Source: Acetobacteraceae bacterium (GTDB taxonomy: Bacteria > Pseudomonadota > Alphaproteobacteria > Acetobacterales > Acetobacteraceae). From it: DNA of 64,000 nucleotides. Location of the stretch: the NCBI GenBank assembly GCA_947455205.1, contig CANGNF010000004.1, positions 95,224 through 159,223 of the forward strand. Reading direction: 5' to 3'. The notes below the pieces were generated by a model, which worked only from the letters and a program-made list of their open reading frames with translations, searched no databases and was not told the DNA's origin. This document shows positions 56,606 to 64,000 of this stretch, one piece after another (position 1 is the first letter of the stretch; each line of letters opens with the position of its first letter). The position numbers were made by a program, and so were the translations under genes.

Positions 56606-57915
56606 CGCGCGGCGTAGGTATGGCCGGCGGGCAGCGGCAGCACCGGCGGCACGCCGATGGCCGTCGGCCACACCACCTTGGATTTGCCGTTGTCGAACTG
56701 CATGACCACGGCGACGCTGCGCTCGTTCTGGCCCGACATCGGCGTACCCGGATGCGCGAACTTCACGCCATTGCCCTGGATGGTGCCGCCCACCGGCACG
56801 TCCACCTGCAGCGCGGCCTCGCGCAGCGCATCGGCGGTCATGCCGCCGGTCTTGGTCACCGCCGGCTTCAGCACGTATTCCAGGAAGGTCCAGGTATTGC
56901 CGAAGCCCATGGAGGCATGCGTCGGCGGGTCGTTCGACTGGTGCTTGGCCTGGTAGCGCTGCATGAAGGTGCGCGCCAGGTCGCCGACGCCGGCGCCCAG
57001 CTTGGACCAGTCCAGCATCTGCGTCGCCGCCGGGTCCACGTTGCAGAAGTGGTTCACGTCGGCGCCGAAGGTCTCGCTCAGCTTGTCGATCTGGCTGTAG
57101 CCGGCGCCATGGCCGATCAGCGCCTTGAAGCGCAGCCCGCCCGACTTGGCCTGGCGCAGGAACAGCGTGATGTCGGGGTTGTAGCCGACATGCAGGATGA
57201 TGTCGGCGCGTTCCCGCCGCAGCTTGGTGACCATGGTGGAAAGGTCCGGCGCGGTGGCCGAATACGCCTCCTTCATCACGATCGGCATGTTCTTGGCCTT
57301 GGCCTCGGCGTCCAGCCCGGCGGCCACGCCGCTGCCATAGGGCCCGTCCTCGTAGATCACCGCCAGGCGCACCTTGTCCGGCGCCATGCCAAGCCGCGCC
57401 TGGGCATGTTCATGGATGAAGTTGACCGAGGCCGCGGCGTACTGGTCCGAATGCACCGTGGGGCGGAACACGTAGCGGAGGTTCTTGTCCTTCAGCACCC
57501 CGGTGGCGATGGCGGAGGTGATCCACATGATCTTCTTCGCCTGCTCGAACCGGCCGGAGAGCGGCACGGCATGGGCCGAGGAGTAGATCCCGGTCACGAC
57601 CTCAAGCTGCTCCTGCCCCAGCAGGCGCTCGGCCTCGTTGATCGCGACCTCGGCGCGGCTCTGGCTGTCGGCCGAGACGATCTGCACCTGGCGGCCATTC
57701 ACGCCGCCACGTTCGTTGAACAGGGCGATGGCGACCTCGGCGCCCCAGAACAGCGGCTGGCTGCCGGCGCCGGCGAAGGGGCCGGACAGGTCGGTCATGA
57801 CGCCGACGCGCAACGGACCCGACTGCGACCGCACGCTGGCCGGCACGCTGGCCACGAGCGCCGCGCCCGCACCCGCCTGCACCAAGCCACGCCGGGTGAT
57901 GTTGCCACCGGTCAT
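56602..57915 (-). CDS. branched-chain amino acid-type ABC substrate-binding protein (LivJ-like)
   Basis: The 437-residue receptor has a twin-arginine-like leader (NITRRGLVQAGAGAALVASV). It then reads LRVGVMTDLSGPFAGAGSQ, NERGGVNGRQVQIVSADSQS and AVIYEDGPYGSGVA, typical of the Leu/Ile/Val-type type I fold. ATG 57915 has GGGAGA upstream. Its TAG stop codon (56602-56604) is part of the MITE-like terminal repeat, so the original C-terminus may have been slightly different. It is the first gene of the liv operon. Confidence 0.9.
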   Translation of the reverse strand: MTGGNITRRGLVQAGAGAALVASVPASVRSQSGPLRVGVMTDLSGPFAGAGSQPLFWGAEVAIALFNERGGVNGRQVQIVSADSQSRAEVAINEAERLLGQEQLEVVTGIYSSAHAVPLSGRFEQAKKIMWITSAIATGVLKDKNLRYVFRPTVHSDQYAAASVNFIHEHAQARLGMAPDKVRLAVIYEDGPYGSGVAAGLDAEAKAKNMPIVMKEAYSATAPDLSTMVTKLRRERADIILHVGYNPDITLFLRQAKSGGLRFKALIGHGAGYSQIDKLSETFGADVNHFCNVDPAATQMLDWSKLGAGVGDLARTFMQRYQAKHQSNDPPTHASMGFGNTWTFLEYVLKPAVTKTGGMTADALREAALQVDVPVGGTIQGNGVKFAHPGTPMSGQNERSVAVVMQFDNGKSKVVWPTAIGVPPVLPLPAGHTYAAR

Positions 57916-58027
57916 TGACGTTCTCCCTGGATTTATTGGGAGCAAGCCAAGCCCGGCCGTCGATGCGCGTCAAGCAAAACGACGCGGCCGGGGTGCCGCC
58001 CTGCGCCGGCGCGCCCCGGCCGGGTGG

Positions 58028-59674
58028 TCAGGCCGCCCGGCGCTGCCCCGTCGCCGCGGCCGCCTGCAGCACCATCGCCGCGCACTTCTCGCCGATCATG
58101 ATGCAGGGCGCGTTGGTGTTGCCGCTGGTCAGCGTCGGCATGATCGAGGCGTCCGCCACGCGCAGCCCGGCGATGCCGTGCACCCGCAGTTCCTGGTCCA
58201 CCACCGCCATCGGGTCCTGGCCCATCTTGCAGGTGCCGACGGGGTGGTAGGTGGTCTCGGCGTTGTTGCGCACCCATTCCAGCAGGTCGGCGTCGCTCTG
58301 CACCTGCCGGCCGGGGGCGATCTCCTCCCCGGTGATCTCCTTCAGCGGCGACGCCGCCATCAGCTCCCGCCCCTTGCGGATGGCCGCCAGCAGGCCGTCG
58401 CGGTCATGCTGGGTGGACAGGAAGTTGAAGCGGATCGCCGGCGCCTCCGCCGGGTCGGCCGACTTGATGTGGATCGACCCCGTGCTCTCCGAGCGAAGCA
58501 CGTTGATGTTCATGGTGATCCCGCGCCGCCTGGCGATGCGGCGTTCGTGGTTCACCATCTCGTACAGGAAGGGCAGGATCGAGATGGTGGCGTCCGGCGC
58601 CTCCAGCCCTTCCCGCGTGCGGAAATACAGCCGGATCGGCACCGCCGTGCGGGCCAGGAAGCCGTCGCCCCACAGCGCGTACTTCACCGCCTCGCGCGCC
58701 AGGCGCCAGCCGCGGGCGTTGTCGTTGAAGGTCAGGTTGCGCCCGGTGATGGCGAACTTCACCCGCGGCGAATAATGGTCGCGCAGGTTCTCGCCCACGC
58801 CCTTCAGCGCGTGCACCGGGGTGATGCCCAGGCCCTGCAGCAGCTCCGGCTGGCCGATGCCGGACAGCTCCAGCAGCTTGGGCGAGTTGATCGAGCCGCT
58901 GCTGACGATGACCTCTCGCGTCGCCCGCGCTTCCCGCAGTTGGCCGCCCTGGCTGTAGCGCACGCCGACGCAGCGCTTGCCTTCCAGCACCAGGGTCTGC
59001 GCCAGCGCGCCGGCGGCGATGGTCAGGTTCGGCCGGCCGCGCGCCGGGTCCAGGTAGCAGAAGGCGGTGCTCTGCCGGCGGCCCTTGGCGATGGTGACCT
59101 GCGACATGCCGATGCCTTCCTGCGTCGCTCCGTTCAGGTCGGGGTTGAAGGGCAGGCCGATATTGCCGGCGGCGTCGATCATCTTCTCCAGCAGCGGCAC
59201 CTTGTGGCGTGCCGTGGTGGTGACGCGCAGCGGCCCGCTGCGGCCGTGGTATTCGTCGGCGCCGCCGTCGAAGCTTTCCATGCGGCGGAACACCGGCAGC
59301 ACGTCGTCCCAGCTCCAGCCGCGATTGCCCAGCTGCGCCCAGTGGTCGTAGTCCTGCGGCTGGCCGCGCATGAAGACCATGCCGTTGATGGAGCTGGTGC
59401 CGCCCAGCATCTTGCCGCGCGGCACCTCGATCCGTCGCCCGCCGGAGCCTGCATCCGGCTCCGCGGAGAAGCACCAGTTGACCGCGGGGTTGTCGATCAG
59501 CTTGGCGACCCCGGCGGGGATGCGCGACCAGAAGTAGCCCGACCCCTCGGTCCCCGCTTCCAGCAGCAGCACGCTGTGGCGGCCATCCTCGCTCAGCCGG
59601 GCGGCGATGGTGGCGCCGGAGGATCCGGCCCCCACCACGATGAAGTCGAAGACAGCCTGGTTGGGCGAAGACAT
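58028..59674 (-). CDS. GMC-family FAD oxidoreductase (choline dehydrogenase-like)
   Basis: The 548-residue oxidoreductase is homologous to the one at 25270. It has FIVVGAGSSGATIAARLSED, GTSSINGMVFMRGQPQDYDH, SGSINSPKLLELSGIG, and the catalytic TTYHPVGTCKMG with GNTNAPCIMIGEK. It probably oxidises an alcohol of unknown identity. AGGGAA precedes ATG 59674. It is the last recognisable chromosomal gene before the tRNA fragment junction. Confidence 0.9.
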   Translation of the reverse strand: MSSPNQAVFDFIVVGAGSSGATIAARLSEDGRHSVLLLEAGTEGSGYFWSRIPAGVAKLIDNPAVNWCFSAEPDAGSGGRRIEVPRGKMLGGTSSINGMVFMRGQPQDYDHWAQLGNRGWSWDDVLPVFRRMESFDGGADEYHGRSGPLRVTTTARHKVPLLEKMIDAAGNIGLPFNPDLNGATQEGIGMSQVTIAKGRRQSTAFCYLDPARGRPNLTIAAGALAQTLVLEGKRCVGVRYSQGGQLREARATREVIVSSGSINSPKLLELSGIGQPELLQGLGITPVHALKGVGENLRDHYSPRVKFAITGRNLTFNDNARGWRLAREAVKYALWGDGFLARTAVPIRLYFRTREGLEAPDATISILPFLYEMVNHERRIARRRGITMNINVLRSESTGSIHIKSADPAEAPAIRFNFLSTQHDRDGLLAAIRKGRELMAASPLKEITGEEIAPGRQVQSDADLLEWVRNNAETTYHPVGTCKMGQDPMAVVDQELRVHGIAGLRVADASIMPTLTSGNTNAPCIMIGEKCAAMVLQAAAATGQRRAA

Positions 59675-59835
59675 GGACGTTGTTCCCTGCGGCGCAGCCG
59701 GCGCGCATGGTCGCGACAAGCCCGGCCGGCGGCAAGCCACCGCGGCTGGGCGGAATGCGGTGATCGTGCGCGGGCAGCGCCGGTGGTCGGGGAGGGAAGC
59801 GCTTGGCGGCTTTGTTCCCCCCGCTAAGGGGAGGA

Positions 59836-59885
59836 TGGTGCCGACTCGGGGAATTGAACCCCGGACCTACTGATTACGAATCAGT
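59836..59885 (-). other. attachment-site remnant: 3' part of tRNA-Thr(CGT)
   Basis: Read on the minus strand, this is the 3' 50 nt of a tRNA: a 5-bp anticodon stem with loop TTCGTAA (anticodon CGT, threonine), variable AGGTC, T-arm CGGGG-TTCAATT-CCCCG, acceptor 3' strand AGTCGGC, then A and CCA. The 5' acceptor GCCGACT and D-arm are missing to the right, where unrelated DNA and an integrase begin. It is therefore an att duplicate left by integration; the complete tRNA should be at the far end of the element. Confidence 0.8.
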
Positions 59886-59903
59886 GGTCAGGCCCTAGCG
59901 CCG

Positions 59904-60021
59904 TGTGCCCCCGGCTGCAAGAATCTCCCATAACCCTTGAAAATATTGTCCATACCCACTTATCAGTGTCTACGGGAATCCACCGACATCGCAGCACATT
60001 TGTGCCCCCGGTGTGCCCCCG
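59904..60021 (+). repeat. three copies of TGTGCCCCCG near the integrase
   Basis: Identical 10-mers lie at 59904-59913, 60001-60010 and 60012-60021; the last two are separated by one base. They are all between the att core and the integrase start, a typical place for arm-type recombinase sites. Confidence 0.4.
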
Positions 60022-60044
60022 AAAAAACCGATCAGTGGGTCCAG

Positions 60045-61346
60045 ATGAAGCGCGAACTCAACGACGCCTGGCTGCGGAGTGTAAAGCCCCCCGCCGCCGG
60101 CAGGATCGAAATCCGCGATGCCGAGGTGTCCGGCCTCGTGCTCCGAGTGACGCCCAACGGCGCCATGACCTGGAGCGCCCGCACCCGCACCAACGACGGC
60201 AAGCAGACCCGCCCCAAGCTGGGCAGCTATCCGGCCATGGGCATCGCGGCGGCCCGCAAGGCGGCGCGGCTTGCCATCGGTGGCATCTTGGGTGGGGCGG
60301 ACCCGGTCAAGGCGAAGCAGGAAGCCCGAGAGGCCCGGCGCCACAGGCTGGCCGAAGCCACCGTTACGGAGCGTCTGGCTGACTGGCAGGCGACCCGGAC
60401 CAATAATCCGGAAAAGCCCTGGTCGAGCCGCTATGCCACAGAGGTCGAGCGGATTTGCCAGCACGACCTGCGGCCCCGGCTCGGCAAGCGCCCCCTCAGC
60501 GACACCACGCGCGTCGACTGGACCTCCTTGGTGGCCGACAAGCGGAAATCCGCACCTGCCATGGCCGCCTCGCTTTACCGGGTGGTTTCCAGCTTCTTGA
60601 ACCACGCCGAGGCGGAAGGGTGGATCGCCGCGCCGCTGCTGCCCCGTAAGGGGGCGGCAAAGTTGGCCCCGTTGGTGAAGCCCCGTGCCAGGGTCCTGAG
60701 CGATGCGGAACTCGTGGAACTCTGGCGGGCTACCGAGGCGGAAGCACCGAAGGCCCGAGCCTTCGTGCGGCTGCTGATCCTGACCGCGGCGCGCGAGGTC
60801 GAGGTGGCAGGTATGATGACCGGCGAGCTTAACCCCGCGGCCGGGCGCTGGAACCTGCCCGGGGCGCGGTGCAAGAACGGCCAAGGCTACACTGTGCCGC
60901 TCGGGCCGCTGGCGCTTGCTGAGGTGGCGGCAGTCTGGCCGACGCCAGCCGACGAGCCTGACGACGAGTGGTGCCTGCTGGGCAAGATGCGGGACAGCGG
61001 CTTCAGCGGCTTCTCCAGGCTGAAGGCCCGGATTGACGCCACCATCGCCGCAGGCCGAGCAGCCGGCCCGGACGACACCGCGATGCCAGGGTGGCGCTGG
61101 CATGACCTGCGCCGCACCGCCCGCACCGGCATGACCAAGCTGGGCATCCGGCGTGACCACGCCGAGGCAGCGATCAACCACATCTCCGGTATGACCAAGC
61201 TGGAGCGCACCTACGAGGTTTACGACTTTGCCGACGAGATCGTCGCGGCGCTGAACCACTGGCAGGCTCATGTTGCCGGGCTGGTGTCGGCGCAGCCGAC
61301 GGCCGAGGTGGTCACGCTCGCGGGCCGCAGGGCGCGCAAGGCCTGA
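60045..61346 (+). CDS. tyrosine integrase (P4-type, DUF4102 N-terminus)
   Basis: The 433-residue recombinase has an N-terminal DUF4102-like arm-binding domain (MKRELNDAWLRSVKPPAAGR, then KLGSYPAMGIAAARKAA), a SAM-like core-binding domain at about 105-210, and a catalytic domain. The catalytic residues are the arginine in LTAAREVEVAGM, H and R in WHDLRRTARTGM, and the nucleophile tyrosine in TYEVYDFADE. It integrates into the tRNA-Thr 3' end beside it. ATG 60045 is preferred because family N-termini start at this point; upstream in-frame sequence to 59937 crosses the repeat region. Confidence 0.9.
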   Translation: MKRELNDAWLRSVKPPAAGRIEIRDAEVSGLVLRVTPNGAMTWSARTRTNDGKQTRPKLGSYPAMGIAAARKAARLAIGGILGGADPVKAKQEAREARRHRLAEATVTERLADWQATRTNNPEKPWSSRYATEVERICQHDLRPRLGKRPLSDTTRVDWTSLVADKRKSAPAMAASLYRVVSSFLNHAEAEGWIAAPLLPRKGAAKLAPLVKPRARVLSDAELVELWRATEAEAPKARAFVRLLILTAAREVEVAGMMTGELNPAAGRWNLPGARCKNGQGYTVPLGPLALAEVAAVWPTPADEPDDEWCLLGKMRDSGFSGFSRLKARIDATIAAGRAAGPDDTAMPGWRWHDLRRTARTGMTKLGIRRDHAEAAINHISGMTKLERTYEVYDFADEIVAALNHWQAHVAGLVSAQPTAEVVTLAGRRARKA

Positions 61347-61395
61347 CGGTGACCAGCAACATTCCATCCATCCAGGTCCCAAGCCGCGCAACAAA

Positions 61396-61442
61396 TGCGC
61401 CAACGGCGTATTTTCTTGCCGTCCTGTGCGCCATTGGCGTAT
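61396..61442 (+). promoter_or_regulatory. twin operator and promoter of the toxin-antitoxin pair
   Basis: Two 16-bp near-palindromes (TGCGCCAACGGCGTAT at 61396-61411 and TGCGCCATTGGCGTAT at 61427-61442) match at 14 of 16 bases and are spaced 31 bp apart, about three helical turns. A possible -35 TTGCCG (61416-61421) and -10 TATGTG (61440-61445) with 18-bp spacing overlap the second copy. This arrangement suits autorepression by the antitoxin. Confidence 0.6.
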
Positions 61443-61452
61443 GTGATCCGTC

Positions 61453-61776
61453 GTGAAGATCGTCCGCACTAGTCGCTACGAAAAGGACATGAAGCGGCTC
61501 GGCGCGTCGGCAGCCGACATCACCAAGCTGGAGGGCGAGATCGTCCTCAATCCTCAGGCCGGTGACGTGATCCCCGGCCTGGGCGGCCTACGCAAGCTGC
61601 GCTTCGGCCTGGGTGGTCGCGGCAAGCGCGGTGGCGGCCGGGCCATCTACTTCCTGATGGTCACCGACGAGGTGGCGATCATGGTGTTCGCCTATTCGAA
61701 AGCCGCGCAGGAGGACCTGGCGGCTGACCAGCGCAAGGCCGCGCTGGCCCTCATCAAGGAGCTGACCGATGGGTAA
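61453..61776 (+). CDS. HigB/RelE-type toxin
   Basis: The 107-residue protein is of the RelE/ParE superfamily (type II toxin). It begins MKIVRTSRYEKDMKRLGASA, has the basic run in GRGKRGGGRAIYFLMVTDEV, and ends KAALALIKELTDG. Such toxins cleave mRNA on ribosomes. The start is a GTG at 61453, only about 8 nt past the candidate -10, so translation may be almost leaderless. The toxin gene precedes the antitoxin gene, as in higBA; they overlap by 8 nt. Confidence 0.82.
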   Translation: MKIVRTSRYEKDMKRLGASAADITKLEGEIVLNPQAGDVIPGLGGLRKLRFGLGGRGKRGGGRAIYFLMVTDEVAIMVFAYSKAAQEDLAADQRKAALALIKELTDG

Positions 61777-62083
61777 GGCCGAACTGGAACCAGACTTCGG
61801 CGAGGGCCTGCTGGAAGGGCTGCGCGAGGCGGTGGCGTGGAAGAAGGGCGAGGTGGCGCTTCAGACCGTGAATCTGGACCCGATGCCGCCCGAGCGCATC
61901 CGCGCCATTCGCAAGCGTGTTGCCCGCTCCGCCCGGGAGTTCGAGCGGCGCTTCGGCATCCCGGCGGCGACGCTGAACAACTGGGAACAAGGTCGCCGCG
62001 CGCCGGACCCGGCAGCACGGGCGTTGCTGCGGGTGATCGAGCGCGAGCCTGAGGCGGTAGAAAGGGCATTGGCGGCTGGCTAG
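61769..62083 (+). CDS. XRE-family antitoxin (HigA-like)
   Basis: The 104-residue protein has a helix-turn-helix of the XRE type (RSAREFERRFGIPAATLNNW, then EQGRRAPDPAARALLRVIE) and an N-terminal segment that would bind the toxin. It should bind the twin operators upstream and neutralise the toxin. It overlaps the toxin gene by 8 nt. Confidence 0.82.
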   Translation: MGKAELEPDFGEGLLEGLREAVAWKKGEVALQTVNLDPMPPERIRAIRKRVARSAREFERRFGIPAATLNNWEQGRRAPDPAARALLRVIEREPEAVERALAAG

Positions 62084-62130
62084 TGGTGGGGGCTGATGTT
62101 TGATCGTCTACGGAACGTCTAAGAAGGGGG

Positions 62131-62313
62131 GTGGCCTTGCCCCGTTTTTGTGGACACGGTTACCCGCGCAGCCGCAAGCGCACCTTCAACCCAGCAGCCC
62201 TGGTCTACTCCAAGAGCACGGTGCTGCATGACGCCTTCGATGCCGGCCCGACCGTCACCGCCAAGCGCTCGCGCTTCCTGGTGATCCCGACCGAGGCCGG
62301 TAGGCGGCTTCAC
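62131..62313 (+). pseudogene. fragment of a phage protein (DUF6441-like)
   Basis: In-frame from a GTG at 62131, the text GYPRSRKRTFNPAALVYSKS and AFDAGPTVTAKRSRFLVIPT match, by recollection, the conserved core of DUF6441 phage tail-region proteins (NPAALVYSKAP ... LFD.G..I ... FLAIPT). Only about 50 residues are present; sequence after EAGRRL has no such similarity and leads into an IS21-type end. It is a relic of a prophage or a mobile element cargo gene. Confidence 0.45.
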
Positions 62314-62550
62314 CTGGCGGTGGCTGGACCGGGAAGTAACCAAAGCGACGAGCGGGGAAGCAGGAGATCAGCACGGATGCAGGCCTGCTGCTTGAACCCT
62401 GCGGCCGGTGAAGCGCATGGCCTGCTGTCCTGGGTGCGGCAGGGCTTTCGCCAACGCGGTGTCTTTGCGGCGATCCAAACTGCGGTAGATGCGGACCTGC
62501 TGGCGGCGGGTGTCGGGGCCCCGGCTGAGACCTTGCCCGCACGCCAACAG

Positions 62551-62601
62551 TGGCCTGGTTTTACTCCGCCACGCTGGCCCGGTTTTGCTCCGCCGTTGAC
62601 A
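62551..62601 (+). mobile_element. end of an IS21-family element (remnant)
   Basis: Two 20-bp repeats lie at 62551-62570 and 62575-62594 (TGGCCTGGTTTTACTCCGCC and TGGCCCGGTTTTGCTCCGCC; 18 of 20 alike). On the minus strand the outer end begins 5'-TGTCAACGGCGG at 62601. This multiple-terminal-repeat pattern is typical of IS21-family ends. No istA or istB gene lies in the 62314-62601 interval, so only an end remains. The rest of the 62084-62704 gap holds the phage fragment and no other gene that I can support. Confidence 0.45.
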
Positions 62602-62704
62602 GCCTCCGGTCCAGGAAGCCCGGACCGCCAAAGCTGCAGCTTTGACCCCGTCTGAAGGCAGGCTAGGCTTCGCTCCACTATTTCGGCCGAACTAAGGTGC
62701 AGGC

Positions 62705-63898
62705 ATGAACGCCGTTGAGATTGAAGAGGCAGTATCACTGCTGGCCGCCGCAGAGTTTGACGCGGCAGAGTTCCCCTATGCCTTCCTCGCGGCCTTCGGC
62801 AACAAGGACACGACCCTGAAGCGGCTGCGCTCCGGGTCCAACAACAATTCCGATATCCCCGGCGCTGTCCTCCAGCGAGGCAACATCCATTTGGCCGTCT
62901 GCGCACCAGGTGCCATGACAACCACTTTGGATGCCCTGCGGACCAGCCCAAAGACGGCCGCGCTCAAGGCCAAGTTCATCCTGGCCACGGATGGACAGCT
63001 GCTGGAGGCAGAAGACCTCACCAGTGGTGAACCGCTGGCGTGCGAGCTATCAGCGCTGGGGGATCACTTCGGCTTCTTCCTGCCGCTGGCCGGTATCTCC
63101 ACGGTCAAGCAGATCAAAAACAACCCCATCGACATCCGGGCGACCAGCAAGCTCAACAAGCTCTATATCGAACTCCTGAAGGACAACCCGGACTGGGGCA
63201 CCCCTGTACGCCGGCACGACATGAACCATTTCATGGCGCGGCTGATCTTCTGCTTCTTCGCTGAGGATACCGGCATCTTCCCCAGCCGGCTGTTCACCAC
63301 TACCATCGAGCAGATGGCCGACAGCCAGTCCAACAACACCCATGAGGTGCTGGCTGAGCTGTTCCGCGCGATGGACATCAAATTTGATGCGCGGGCAGCG
63401 GCTGGTGTGCGCAGTTGGGCGGACAAGTTTCCCTATGTGAACGGTGCGTTGTTTGCCGGTGCGACTGATTGTCCCAGGTTCAGCCGCATCGCGCGCAGCT
63501 ACCTGCTGGCCGCCGCACGGCTGAACTGGCAGCAGATCAACCCAGACATCTTCGGTTCAATGATCCAGGCCGTTGCTGAGGATGAGGAACGCGGTGCGCT
63601 GGGCATGCACTACACCAGCGTGCCGAACATCCTGAAGGTGCTGAACCCGCTTTTCTTGGATGACTTGCGGGCGCAGTTGGAAGCGGCCGGTGACAACGCG
63701 CGCATGCTGCTGAACCTGCGCAAGCGGATGGCCAAGATACGGGTGTTTGACCCGGCCTGCGGTTCCGGCAACTTCCTCGTCATCGCCTATAAGCAGATGC
63801 GAGAGATTGAGGCCGAGATCAATCGGCGGCGCGGTGAACAGCACATCCGCACTGAGTGTCCATCCGGGAACAGCGCGAGTCATCTGAATCGGTTGTGA
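62705..63898 (+). pseudogene. MmeI-like DNA methyltransferase, interrupted by an IS5-family insertion
   Basis: The frame starts MNAVEIEEAVSLLAAAEFDA and continues with AEFPYAFLAAFGNKDTTLKR, DHFGFFLPLAGISTVKQIK and HYTSVPNILKVLNPLFLDDL, the N-terminal and helical parts of MmeI-type class I DNA methyltransferases of about 900 residues. It then reaches the SAM-binding motif DPACGSGNFLVIAYK (about 347-361). It stops soon after EINRRRGEQHIR; the target-recognition part is missing. At about 63853 the sequence changes into the left end of an IS5-type element. The rest of the gene may lie beyond that element. Confidence 0.8.
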
Positions 63899-64000
63899 TT
63901 GGCTCGCAGCGGCGGGCGGGGTGAGAACGGCGTCCATGTGGACGCCCCAGAACCGACCAAAATACGACCGCAGTAAGCTGCGCTACCCGAGCGACCTGAC
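63854..64000 (+). mobile_element. IS5-family insertion sequence, left end
   Basis: The DNA from about 63854 (GAGTGTCCATCCGGGAACAG) does not continue the methyltransferase and leads to a transposase start at 63936. The left terminal repeat is probably GAGTGTCCATCCGGG-like; its exact limit is uncertain without the other end. The element extends past the window edge. Confidence 0.65.
63936..64000 (+). CDS. IS5-family transposase, N-terminus (cut by window edge)
   Basis: The first 21 codons read MWTPQNRPKYDRSKLRYPSD and L. This closely resembles the N-terminus of IS5-family (IS1031-like) transposases, MWT...Y...RYPSDLTDAEW. The remainder is outside the window. It stands 37 nt after the truncated methyltransferase frame ends. 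Confidence 0.75.
   Translation, partial: MWTPQNRPKYDRSKLRYPSDL

Larger units (their letters stand above)
59675..60044. other. junction region without a gene
   Basis: This 370-bp stretch holds the 3' fragment of tRNA-Thr (59836-59885), three copies of TGTGCCCCCG and the leader of the integrase gene. An apparent frame reading GIEPRTY crosses the tRNA fragment and is the usual artefact of a reverse tRNA. No other gene is seen. An AT-richer run with AAAATATT lies at 59940-59947. Confidence 0.6.

Noticed and set aside
59607..59873. A short plus-strand gene ending in GIEPRTY
   Set aside because: This peptide is the well-known false product of reading through the reverse of a tRNA gene.
59836..59910. 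A complete tRNA-Thr gene
   Set aside because: The T-arm, anticodon arm and 3' acceptor are present but the matching 5' acceptor strand and D-arm are absent, so it is only a fragment.
62314..62655. The C-terminal part of a 174-codon frame starting at 62131
   Set aside because: It runs through unrelated and IS21-type terminal DNA and shows no domain after the phage-like part.

Overview
The window looks like chromosome of a high-GC alphaproteobacterium, most likely a Roseomonas-type member of the Acetobacteraceae. This rests on the strong G/C third-position bias, four tripartite-tricarboxylate (Bug-type) periplasmic binding proteins placed beside catabolic enzymes, and the alphaproteobacterial-style ligase-associated DNA repair genes. 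It is inference from gene content; there is no rRNA gene or complete tRNA to test it.

Layout. 1-7500: a cut-off TPR protein, an adenylate-forming enzyme, a large autotransporter, an MFS exporter and an FAH-family hydrolase. 7498-21004: a DNA repair district. The four genes of the ligase-associated DNA damage response set (ligase, exonuclease, DEXH helicase, PdeM nuclease) are all present but split by a glycosyltransferase-like gene, two sensor kinases and a DoxX gene; photolyase and a PPP-type phosphatase follow. A candidate LexA site overlaps the start of the helicase gene. 21025-39210: transport and catabolism, with Bug proteins, a short-chain dehydrogenase, a GST, a GMC oxidoreductase, a four-gene OpuC/ProV-like osmolyte ABC transporter, two FAD monooxygenases, a MaoC hydratase, a thioesterase, an extradiol-dioxygenase-like VOC protein, two tandem Lin0512 proteins and a family-5 binding protein. 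39240-50563: a five-gene glycogen operon, glgP-glgB-glgC-glgA and then a single gene fusing GlgX to MalQ. 50728-59674: a LysR regulator, a small secreted protein, a possible deaminase-like protein, a branched-chain-amino-acid type (Liv) ABC operon and a second GMC oxidoreductase.

59836-64000: the left end of an integrated element. A 50-nt 3' fragment of tRNA-Thr(CGT) forms the junction with the chromosome. Next come a P4-type tyrosine integrase, a HigBA-like toxin-antitoxin pair with twin operators, a phage tail-gene fragment (DUF6441-like), an IS21-family end, and an MmeI-like DNA methyltransferase cut by an IS5-family insertion that runs off the window. The other end of the element, which should carry the intact tRNA, lies beyond position 64000.

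The more unusual points are the GlgX-MalQ fusion, a MITE-like palindrome that supplies both the stop codon of the Liv binding protein and the ribosome-binding site of livG, a cytochrome P450 N-terminal fragment kept in frame inside the liv operon, the tandem 27-bp stop-codon-bearing repeat after the glycosyltransferase-like gene, and the LexA-like site on the helicase gene. Most large antisense reading frames in this DNA are composition artefacts and are left out.
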